A stretch of DNA of 64,000 nt from Metridium senile (taxonomy: Eukaryota; Cnidaria; Anthozoa; Actiniaria; Metridiidae). This document shows positions 37,301 through 49,553 of this stretch, in pieces. The number at the start of each line of letters is the position of its first letter. Within the stretch, counting starts at the first letter, position 1. A program made the translations under genes and the position numbers. Where the stretch lies: assembly GCA_949775045.1 (NCBI GenBank), contig OX459108.1, forward strand, positions 3,795,961 through 3,859,960, read 5' to 3'. The notes under the pieces were generated by a model. The model saw only the letters and a program-made list of their open reading frames with translations. It did no database searches and was not told where the DNA came from.

Positions 37301-40300
37301 TAAAACCACTACTTTTGGCGCCAAGAAAACTACCATAACGTACCATCCACGATTTGTTGAATTTGTTCTATTTTGGCTAGTTAATTGGTAAAAATACTAC
37401 CAGGGACTTGTTGATCAATGGATTTAACATTCTTATCATCGGAAATATAACTATTTGAACTAATTTTTACTAGAGGGATATAGGGCCTTAAATTCTAGCT
37501 GATGAAAGTATACATATCTTGCAAAAATACAGTTAACTATTTCTTTATCATAATAATCATATCAAGAGAAAGCTATAAACATAACTCTTTTCCCATGAAG
37601 TCTTATTGTAAGATTTTTATGTGCATTTAATAGCATTTATAAAAATAAACAATTCAATAATGATAATCTTTATTGAAGATACCTAATTCACCTTGTGGTG
37701 TTTTACAGCAATAAAAATTGTACTTATTTAAAATTCATTAAATTAGGGGATCCAAAGAAAAAAGTCAAACTGCAAGAAACCTGCAACTTCTCAGCCTAAA
37801 GTTGTGGTAAGTAAAATTTTAATGATATGTAGTTTGCCCTAGGTTACTTATAGTCAGAGTCAGATTGATCTTGTGCTTGTGTGAATATATTGACATTGAT
37901 GCCATTACATTGAAAATTGGCAGAGTCAACCAAGCAGTTCAGAAGATGAATCCCCTGATGAATCAAATTCCTCTGATCATGATAGCTTGCTGTCTGCCAA
38001 AAAGGTATTAGTATTTATGAAAAAACTCTGTCTAAATTTGACAAGCTTTATTTAAAATTTGGTTGATTTGATTCTAGGTCAAAAAGAGTATTAAGTCAAG
38101 TCCACCCCTTCCTTCTATGGTAAGTAATATTAAAACATGTAAATAAAGACAGCACCTTTATTTGCTAAACAATATTATTATATGACACATACTACACAGG
38201 TGGATCCAGCACAAATTTGCATCACCAAATAAAATGGTAGATATTTTCACCAATTTGCTTTGTGATGCAAATCAGTGAACTAGTGCTGGATCTGCCTATG
38301 TACCACTACGGATCTCACCGAACTGTGACAGGCCACGAAAAATTTGTGCCATCGCCACACCTACTTTCATATACTGACAAGCCTATTTTGTTGTACTGCC
38401 CGACAGTACATCAAAGGAGTACCGCCAATTAACGTGTCATTGTCTGATAAACATTCTAAAAGTGGGCATGTTAGCATATGAAAGTATGTATAGTATATCC
38501 TACACTACACTTTAATATTAACATACTATTGGCATTTGGATGTATTATATAATTGAATATAATAAGAATTAAGGTTAAAAGTGCACTCATAATTGTTTAT
38601 ATATTTCAGGATGATTCTCAGGATTATGAAACCCAGGATTATGATACTCAGGATTATGATACTCAGGATTGTGATACTCAGGATACTACTGATGACACGT
38701 TGGTTTTGTTTGATAGTCAGTCAAAAGAATCAACCCCTGCAAAACTAGAGAGGTCACTTTCAGCTGATAGCATCACAAAAATGTCAGCTTCTTTATTGAT
38801 AAAAAGTGTAACAGGAAAGGTATTGGGGAGAGATGAGCTAGTTAAATTGTTAAGAGTAAAATTTCAGGTTCAAAACAAAGTATTGATCTCTCTAACTGCA
38901 AGTAAACTTATGCAAGTTTTGGCTAAAAAACTTATTTCTAGTAAGTATGTATTAGTCAATGATAGTGCAAACTATAAGAACTTGAAGAAAAGCGATCTAC
39001 ATGTTCAAAAAGAGATTGAAATTTAAAGACATTCTTTTAATTGACGAAAGAGTATATAAACCTATAGTACCTTAGTTTATGTTTGCATTAACTATTAGTT
39101 TTCAAAAAACAGACTTTGACAGCATATATAATATTCTACAGTCATATCTTAAGAAAGTTCATTGTTTGAGTTAGATACAGTATGTTTTGTTCATTATTTG
39201 CTTGTTTCATTGCCGCTTTAAAAGTAACATACATAGCTTAGTTTAGTACTGGTATATGTAAGTGCAAATTATTGAACACTTTCAGGTTTGTTGAATATTA
39301 TGAAACTATTAAGGTTCAACTTTCTATTATTAGTAATTATGATTTGTCAAGTTATTGAGTACAGTACCTGAGCTAATGTTAAATAAAAGATGGTGTTTGT
39401 TAGCCCTACTGTGTGCTTCATCTTTGAGACATTAACCCAATTTGGTAAATGCTGGGATTTAGATGGATGGGATTTCACTGGGAATATTTTGTCCACATAA
39501 AAACCCAATTTGATGATGCATTGGGACAATAATATCCCAAATAATGGGATTTCACTGGGAACATTTTGTCCACATAAAAACCCAATTTGATGATGCATTG
39601 GGACAATAATATCCCAAATAATGGGATTTCACTGGGAACATTCTGTCCACATAAAAACCCAATTTGATGATGCACTGGGACTATGATATCCCAAATAATG
39701 GGATTTCACTGGGAACATTTTGTCCACATAAAAACCCAATTTGATGATGCATTGGGACAATGATATCCCAAATAATGGGATTTCACTGGGAATATTTTGT
39801 CCACATAAAAACCCAATTTGAGGATGCATTGGGACAATGATATCCCAAATAATGTGATTTTACTGGGAACATTTTGTCCACATAAAAACCCAATTTAAGG
39901 ATGCATTGGGACAATGATATCCCAAATATGGGATTTCAGTTGGGAATATTTCGTCCACAAATTGGGTTTGGTAGCACTTTTCCAATAATGGGAAATGCCA
40001 AGGAAAACCCACAAATATCCCAATAATATCCCATTTTTTTCCCAAGTTGGAAATTTCAACATTTTTCCTGTGATTGGTGTATCGTTTATTGACAGGTATT
40101 ACAGATCAAGATCAGTGAAAAAATAGTTAACAATTCACACAAATGTTGATTGTATGAAGAGATACCTTTGAGTACAAAATACATATCCCTACATTATAAC
40201 TGATTTACGCAACAATGCCTTACATGACAGCATTTGTATTCATTCCATATCGGTAGAAAATAAAATACTCCAATTTTCCGTTATCTAACATCGATTTACT

Positions 40301-43300
40301 TTTTAACAAAAGGCCTATTTGTACAGGCTAAGCCTCGATTCTTTTTTTTTTTTAAATATTCACGAATTCCAAGCAAAATGCTATCGCTTAACAATATACA
40401 TCACATTTGATTTTCCCTGAATCGAATTCCTGCAAAAATGTGCCTTTTGTACAAAAAGTATAGCGGTGCCAGATCAAAACTGGAGTATTTTAAAGTACAT
40501 CTTTCTGGACAGATATTACCTTGTCGAAAACGTCTCTTTCTAGACTGTGGATTTCTTGTCGTAAAGTTGCCATTGTGGTAGTGATATTATCATTTGTCTT
40601 GTTAAGTTTCACCATAAAAACCTGTACTGTTTTACCCATCTATAAAGATAAAAATCGTTCATTACAAAGATGCAAAAAAAACCCCTAAAAGCCTAGTTCA
40701 CACTAGCTACATATTAAGGATAAGCATAAGCAACATACGCATACCTAGTTGGGCTTTGCTCATTAGCCGTACTTGTATTTTCTCACACCTATTCGAGAAA
40801 TGCGTATGTTGCTTATGCTTATGTCGCTAGCCAGTGTGAATATATTTATTTAGAAATGTTTTTTCTCCTTTTTCTACCTTGTCAATACTTGTTTCAAGAG
40901 CTGTTTGATTTTTCTGCAATTTCTTTGATGACTGTTGTTGTATTATGGTAAGGTTGTTAAGCTTGTTCGCTTGTACAGCAAGCTGCGAAATAAAATAACT
41001 ATAAGAAATCACGAATTCTGATTGGTTGAGGCGATTACTTTAATTATGAGAGTACACAGCACGCGCGTTTGCATGTTGATCAAATAGGTGTATATATAGT
41101 TATTTCGACATTTATAGTTAAAGCCTATAATTTATGTTGATATCGATTTTCTGTTGCCTTACTTTTTGAGTCCAATTAGCCTTTAGTACATCCATTTTGA
41201 TTTGGAGAAAAGTGAGCGAAGACTGGGCATAAGACCTTGTGTTGTTAACCTGGCGCAAAAAAGATAAATATTTTGAATGAAGTAAAATAGTAATTTAAAG
41301 TCACTTATATTCAGTCTTAGAACTTAACTCATTTTTTGACTTAATTCCATTACACTTGAACACATACATATATAGGAATTGGTATTTCTTTTATTGAGAA
41401 GTATTGAAGATCAAGCAAGTGCAAAAATAATTTACAAGTCCCATGAACGTTGAGTGTACCGACCTTAAACCAACCCAATTTATACAAAATATACCTCCCT
41501 AAAGTATAATTTACACAACAATATTACATAATAGCACGCTAGTATTCATTCCATATCGGTAGAAAATAAAATACTCCAGGGGCCGGTTGTTCAAAGCAAG
41601 ATTAACGCTAATCCTAGGTTAACTCTAAAGAAAACCTATAGAGATAACCTAGGATTAACACTAAACTGTCTTTGAACAACTGGGCTCAGTTTCACGTTAT
41701 CTAACACCGCTGTACTTTTGACAAAAAGACCATTAATTTTGTACAGGGTAAGTCTTGATTTGTTGTAAGAATATTCATAAATTGCAAGCAAAGTACAATG
41801 TGCCGTTTTCTCAAAAAGTACAGCGGTGCCAGATAACACGAAACTGGAGTAGTTTAAAAGTACATCTCTCTGGACAGTTCTTACCTTGTCGAAAACATCT
41901 CTTTGTACACTGTGGATTTCTTGTCGTAAAGTAGTCATTGTCGTATTGATGTTATTATTTGTCTTGTTAAGTTTCACCATAAAAACCTGTACTGCTTTAC
42001 CAATCTATAAAGACAACACAAGAACCGTCTAAACTTGGTAGAAACGTTGCTCGTTTATTTCAAAGGTGCAAATAAAACCTTGAGCCTGATTCACACTAGC
42101 GACATAAGTATACGCATAAGCAACAAACGCAGACCTAGACCCCGGCTACACGGATCCGGAAACTTTTGAAACCGCATACATTTTGATGCGAATCGGCCTA
42201 TCGTCCACACGAATCCAGTGAATCCGGTCACCGAAACCGCATACTTTTGAATAGGAAACGATCAACAGGATTCGTGTGGACGCAAATATTTCTATGCGGT
42301 TTCAGCCGGATCGGATTCGTGTAGAAGAGGCCCTAGTTGGGCTTTGCTCATTAGCCGCACTTGTCTTTACTCATACCTAGTCGAGAAATGCTTCATTTAG
42401 TCCGGGTATGTTGCTTTTGCTTATGTCGCTAGCCAGTGAAGTGTGAATAAGGCTTTAGGTGTTCTACTGCCGTAGCAATCAGAGAATGCCCTCCGTGTGC
42501 GCCTGCATATAATTTAATTTTTGTTTGCTTATGTTAAAGCGTGATACAATGAATAAAACAACACAACAACATTTCTAAAGCCACATGAAAAACAGCCACA
42601 TTAAAAGGGGATGTTCTCCTCCTCCTCCGCAAAAAAAAAAAAAAAGAAAAGAAAAGAAAGAAAGAATCCAAACTTTTACATAACGGGAATGCAGCCACTT
42701 TTAAAACACAAAGCGACGTCAGCTCTATCCGTTTCTCTTCCTCCATTTCCTCTCCCCCCCCCCCCCCCCCCCCCTTTCTATCCCCGAGGACCTGATACTC
42801 TACATTAATCACAGCTTTTGTATAGCCCCTTTCCCTGCGCCATTTGAAAGGTAGCCGGGCCTTTGCATTGTTGAGGCGAGACAAACGTTGAGCTTTCAGC
42901 TATAGAATCACGTGAATAATTGTCCGGCACAGTGTTAAAAGGTCTCTATCATTGCAAGCTCAACGTTCGTCTCACTTCGGTGCAAAGTCCCGTGAAGGGA
43001 CCGTGAAGTGCACTATTCAGACAAATAAGTACGAATTCTGGTATTTCTGTTTTTTCCCCTCCTTCTACCTTGTCAATACTTGTTTCCAGAGCTGTTTGAT
43101 TTTTCTGCAAATTACTTGATGTTTGCTGTTGTATTGTGGTAAGGTTGTTTAGCTTGTTTGCCTGAACAGAAAGCTGCAAAACAAAATTTTAGAATAAGTA
43201 TTATATTCTGATTGGTAGAGGCGATTACTTCGTATAAGAGCGCATAGCATGTGCGTTTGCATATTGATAAAATAGGTATGGTCGTATTTTATTAAAGCAT

Positions 43301-44999
43301 AAAAAACAGTACGTGCTTTCTGTGCTGTATGTAGTTATAAAGACAATTGTCAGAACACTCAAGAAGTGTTGTGAAACACTCCGCTTTGCGTTGTGCTTCT
43401 CTTAACACTTCTCTCGTGTTCTGACATTCCCCGCGTGCTATATAACTACACACATCTACAATCTATGATCTATGTTTCATACACGAAAACCTTCCAATTA
43501 TAGGTGTATATTTCTGACTATTTCGACATTTCTTGTTAAAGCCTATAATTAATATTGATAACGATTTCTGCTGCCTTACTTTTTGAGTCAAATTAGTCTT
43601 TAGTACATCCATCTTGATTTGGAGAGAAGTTAGCGAAGACTGGGCAAATATTCTTGTAAGGTTGACCTGAAGCAGAAAGATAAATAATTAGAACGAAATA
43701 AAATAGTCAAATATATTACCTATATTTTGTTATATTGCCTGTTATTTAACAACTAGGTACTGAAGCTAGAGAATACACCTTCTAACGGTTCTCGTCGATC
43801 AACCTCAGCCTCGATAGCGTGTAATATATTCTTTACAATTTGACTACAGCCCGTGATAATTTAAGGAATGTACACATTATCAAGCAATTGAAACAATTCC
43901 ACATACTGTAGTTGCATTCTAAAGAATATATTACACGCTATCGAGGCTGAGGTTGATCGACGAGTGCTGTGAAATGGTCTTTCATATTAGTCGGTTAGTC
44001 GGTCAGTCGCTGAGCCAGTCAGTCAGTAGATAAGACTGTGAAGCAGACAGTCAGTCATTTAGTCAGTCAGTCAATTAATCAATCAATAACTTGTCCTTCT
44101 TTTAAAAAAACATATAGGTCCTACTTTACTTAAAAGTAGATAAGACTCAGCCACTTTCTTGAAGGTTTGTGCGAAGCAGTCACTCAGTCAGTCATCCAGC
44201 AGTCACACACTAATGTTTTTTTTACTTACGATATGGCATGATATATATTTTTCAATTTCATGTACTCACTTTTGTCCCAATTTCTTTATAATAATCACTA
44301 AAGTCTTGCTTTAGATCGTCAATTACTTTAATTAGGCTATTCGCTGTTTTGTTCAGTGTCGTCCAAAACATATTCTTGATATTAGCAATCTGGAAAAGCA
44401 GAAAAATAAATCAATAATAAGCTAGTACGCATGCGGAATGTCGCGGTCAAACATTTGCTTCAAAATATCCCACACAAGTAGATTTGCTTCAAAATACCCC
44501 ACACAAGAACAGAGGTGGCGATGTATGTGAGCTTACACCTTTTTCCAAAATTGCGACCTTTTGTTCCATTGGCCCTTGTTGCCTCACTCTCATAAAAGTA
44601 TTCTTTTGTATTTAAGCTTGAGTGAATTTAAAAGAAAAGCATAATTTCATGAGAATGGGACATCAAGGGCCAGTCAGCAATTTTTGGAATATGGTGTATA
44701 GCAAAATGCGCTCACAAGAGCGATATTATTATACCAAATGATTATATTTCTTATCTGTGTTACCTTCGTAAAGATTTGTCCAGTGTTATTCATTAAATCC
44801 TGTCTTAATTTCTTGACAGTCGTTTTGATGGCATCAGTTGAACTACTCAACATCGTTGTAAAACCGGTGAGTCTTATGTCCATCTTGCAGAAAGAAAACA
44901 AATATTTTGATTAACCAATGTTTTCGATTCATAGACAATATAAATGATTTTTTATGATCATGACTAGTACTACGACTAGGACTGTTACAGCGACTAGGA

Positions 45000-45031
<32 letters not shown>

Positions 45032-48000
45032 ACGAATTTCCCTATTCCTGTAAATCGGAAGTCTCTATTAGAAAATCTCCAAGACTTACATTTTTGTTTA
45101 AGTTTGTTGTTTGTTCGGTTGAGTTGTTCAACCTCGTCTCAAGATTTTGTAATTGTACATCAACCTTAAAAAATATAAAACCACATAAATTAAAATGAAA
45201 AAAAAAAAAAAAAAAAACTTCTTTTCCTCGTTTTTTTGGTTACAGTACCTGTGCATTTTTTGTGACAAGTCTTGTCATAATGTTGGCTTGTGAGCTCTCT
45301 AAGTGAGATATTCTTGACCTTGACTAAAACGAAAATAGAGAGAAAAAATACACTTAATTAAATGCTCGTAGCCTTGATGGTGGCCGAGTTGGCAGACAGA
45401 ATTGCAATTAATTTATACTGAAATAGTACAAGATAGTTGGATATGTTTTTCTATCAATGCTCCACTGCACTATTTCAGTGTTGTGACAAGGGATGTTTTC
45501 TCGTGATTGATCCCGATTTCTTACACAAACGTTCGATCCCCGATACAAAAAGCTCGTGTATTTTGATCCCTGATCCCACGAAAAATATTCTGATCGCTGA
45601 ATTTATTCATACGATCCTGACATGATCCCTCTTTTGTGATCCCTGATTCCAGCTGATTCAGACTGTGTGATCCCCTATCCCAGGAATGTGATCCCTGTTC
45701 CCACATTTCTAGTCAGGACCCTGTGATTGGCAAAAGGAGCATTTCAGTGCACTGGGGACAGAGATGATGATGGTGATGATAATGACAATCACTAGGTTCA
45801 TTGTATTCACTTACTTGGGTCGTCGTCCTTTCTAATAAAGCCATTTTTGCTTCTAATTGTTTATTTCTGCTTGACAACAATAGTTGTTGCTCGTCGGTAA
45901 TCTTAAAAGAATTATGTGAAAATATTAAAATAAACTTTGAGACAAGACAAGACAAGACAAGACAAGACAAGACAAGACAAGACAAGACAAGACAAGACAA
46001 GACAAGACAAGACAAGACAAGACAAGACAAGACAAGACAAGACAAGACAAGACAAGACAAGACAAGACAAGACAAGACAAGACAAGACAAGACAAGACAA
46101 GACAAGACAAGACAAGACAAGACAAGACAAGACAAGACAAGACAAGACAAGACAAGACAAGACAAGACAAGACAAGACAAGACAAGACAAGACAAGACAA
46201 GACAAGACAAGACAAGACAAGACAAGACAAGACAAGACAAGACAAGACAAGACAAGACAAGACAAGACAAGACAAGACAAGACAAGACAAGACAAGACAA
46301 GACAAGACAAGACAAGACAAGACAAGACAAGACAAGACAAGACAAGACAAGACAAGACAAGACAAGACAAGACAAGACAAGACAAGACAAGACAAGACAA
46401 GACAAGACAAGACAAGACAAGACAAGACAAGACAAGACAAGACAAGACAAGACAAGACAAGACAAGACAAGACAAGACAAGACAAGACAAGACAAGACAA
46501 GACAAGACAAGACAAGACAAGACAAGACAAGACAAGACAAGACAAGACAAGACAAGACAAGACAAGACAAGACAAGACAAGACAAGACAAGACAAGACAA
46601 GACAAGACAAGACAAGACAAGACAAGACAAGACAAGACAAGACAAGACAAGACAAGACAAGACAAGACAAGACAAGACAAGACAAGACAAGACAAGACAA
46701 GACAAGACAAGACAAGACAAGACAAGACAAGACAAGACAAGACAAGACAAGACAAGACAAGACAAGACAAGACAAGACAAGACAAGACAAGACAAGACAA
46801 GACAAGACAAGACAAGACAAGACAAGACAAGACAAGACAAGACAAGACAAGACAAGACAAGACAAGACAAGACAAGACAAGACAAGACAAGACAAGACAA
46901 GACAAGACAAGACAAGACAAGACAAGACAAGACAAGACAAGACAAGACAAGACAAGACAAGACAAGACAAGACAAGACAAGACAAGACAAGACAAGACAA
47001 GACAAGACAAGACAAGACAAGACAAGACAAGACAAGACAAGACAAGACAAGACAAGACAAGAAAAGACAAGACAAGACAAGACAAGACAAGACAAGACAA
47101 GACAAGACAAGACAAGACAAGACAAGACAAGACAAGACAAGACAAGACAAGACAAGACAAGACAAGACAAGACAAAAGAAAGTCATTTTGTATAACAAAA
47201 TTATAAAATATTAAGTATTTTCTTACTTGAAATCGTTCTCGTAGTGCCGAGAAGTCGTCATGTAATTTATTGAAACTAAGCGATTGCTTTTCCTTAGAAA
47301 AAAAAGACGGGATAACATTTTGAATTTGATCCAGTGCAAATACACACTGACTCTAATTATTGACTCTGCACATATTCAGGAAATGCATTACAAATAAGCG
47401 ATATTATTATACATTGTATTCACTCTCAAGAATCTGATTGGCTAAATTAAAAGCATGCAAATTATTTTCACAATCAGACAGCCTACATATAAGTGCAAAA
47501 TAATTCACCTGCCAATTATTTTTTGCAATTTAAAAAAAAAACATTTTTGCACTCAACGTGGTAGAACTTTTGTGTTGATTAATTTAATTTCCTCGAACAC
47601 AATGTTTAATAAAACAACAATTGAATTCAGTTTTGTTACATCAGAATAATCAAGGTCTCGGCAAGTGAACATAATTACCATTATTATAATTACACTTAGT
47701 AATTAAACCTTGATTATTCTGGATATCACAAAAAAACTCACCCATGCACTAATTGTTTATTATTTGTCTAACTTAACCCCTTCCCATGTATCCTTGCGGT
47801 CTTAGCTTCTCCACAACAACTCTTTGACCTATAAATAAATATCTATTGTATTTTACTTACTAGTCGTAGCGTCATGTTGGTTAGCAACCGTGACAGCCAT
47901 GTCTTCTCATTCTCGTTACCAGATCCTCCTTGGTTCACCCCGGTCATGTGTCCAAACCCCCCATTCCGCTGTGACAATTTATCATCTGTGAAAACAAGTG

Positions 48001-49522
48001 AAACATTTTGTATGAAAATATATATATTTTTTGAAAATTTTATAGTCAAAGATACAATTCAAATGAAGCTATTTGTAATCAAAATTACAAAGTTTTGTAT
48101 GTTTTCAGGGAACTGTTTCCTTGCTAGCCTTGTTGTGGTGTTTTTCACAGTTTTAAAATTCTCATAACTTGTCAAGAATTTAATATTTTTGCCTAAATGT
48201 TTTTACATTTGCTGATATCATTCTGATTTATAACTTTGATGTAGTATACGTAGTTAATCTTAAATATGTAATTAAACAAATATGTTAATAATAAAAGTGG
48301 CGGTCATATTGTCAGTCGGTCCATTTTTTTCAGAATTCTTGAATTAAATATTTGTTGTCTCATGACTAGCTCCTGCAAAACGCTATGGCCTTTGTTATCG
48401 GATCTCTTAACTTTATTCCGCAAGAGTCTGGGAAAAAATGTAATCAAATATTTTGTCTGTTTCAATAATGTAGATAAATAAGAAATGTCAAAAAGTGCAC
48501 GGATTTCCGGCCGACACTAGACCCCCTGTCAATTCCTGGAAATGTGAAATGCCACCCACATAAATCACTATACACACGTGTACGGGCCTAGCCTTTCACT
48601 ACTGTGACCTGGATTCGATTCCTTGCTCGGGCACGCGACAAGTGAATAGAGTTTGTTTATATGTTGTTCTCTCTCATCCACTTGGGGTTTTCTTCGGGTT
48701 ATCCGGTTTTCTCATCTTCCGTAAAAATGGGAGAAGTGTTGAACATATTTAATGTAGAGTTAGTGTAGAAGTAGTGAGACCTCTGTTAAAAATGGCGGAA
48801 AAATACTTTTACAAGTAAACAAATATTTTATTACAGATACATGAGAAAAATATCATATGTAAATATTTCATTGTTTTAGCACTGTCATGTAAAACAACTA
48901 TAAGAAATAAGCATTCATGGAAAGTTTTGCTGTTCTGTGGTAAATGCTAATAAAGTCATGCTAAATTGAAATTGTAAGGAGTTGTATGTAGCTTTCTGTT
49001 GAGGATTTTGTGGCCTCGTTTTGGCGTATTTCTACATGACCTCTAGTTACAAAACTAACTGTGCGCTATGACTAATATTACCTTCCGTAACACGAGTTTC
49101 CAATTGCAATGTAGAAATGTTTAAGTATGTATCCAGCCGAGAACCAACGAAGCAACCATGCAAATGACAGAGAGAGAGAGACAGAGTTGTTTTAACGGCA
49201 TGCACACTGAGTAAATACAGCTATATGCTGAGTTACTTGCACGGGCTTGAATTAAGTCAAACATTTTTCTACTTGATTACAAAAGGCCTACTCCGGGCAT
49301 AAGATCGTCGAAGATCGCTCAAAATCGACTAACATCGCCTAAGATCGCCTAGGATCGCCTTAGATTTTTGGAGCTAAAATCTCAGAAGATCATCGCCTTA
49401 GTTCTCGCTATGAACGATTTTCATAAATAGTCGCCACTAATAATCACAATATCTAAAATAAAGAAAACTATCATATGGTATTGTAGGCATTCACCACAAA
49501 AATTAACTTGTGAAAGCTTGAG

Positions 49523-49553
<31 letters not shown>

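Larger units (their letters stand above)
35556..40072. mobile_element. CACTA-like (CMC superfamily) transposon, 4.5 kb, carrying a spliced gene
   Basis: Terminal inverted repeats start CACAGGAAAAA and remain alignable for about 60 bp at both ends. ATT flanks each end (35553-35555, 40073-40075). Two paralogous introns of the same gene family show the empty site with a single ATT (16235-16237 and 41378-41380), proving insertion with a 3-bp duplication, the hallmark of CACTA/EnSpm elements together with CAC ends. Subterminal arrays rich in CCCAAT/ATTGGG lie inside each end. There is no transposase, so it is non-autonomous; the internal gene at 36980-39026 is either an accessory gene or captured host sequence. 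It lies in the 6.7-kb intron between the last coiled-coil exon and the collagen exon of gene A, on the opposite strand. Confidence 0.8.

Noticed and set aside
39347..40045. Repeated minus-strand frames ([12 protein letters not shown])
   Set aside because: Period artefact of the 77-bp array, with frames shifting between units.
45713..47214. Very long open frames (LSCLV and RQDKT repeats, over 400 codons on both strands)
   Set aside because: Produced by the (GACAA)n array, which is open in several frames on both strands. Only the 45901-45815 exon at its edge is coding.
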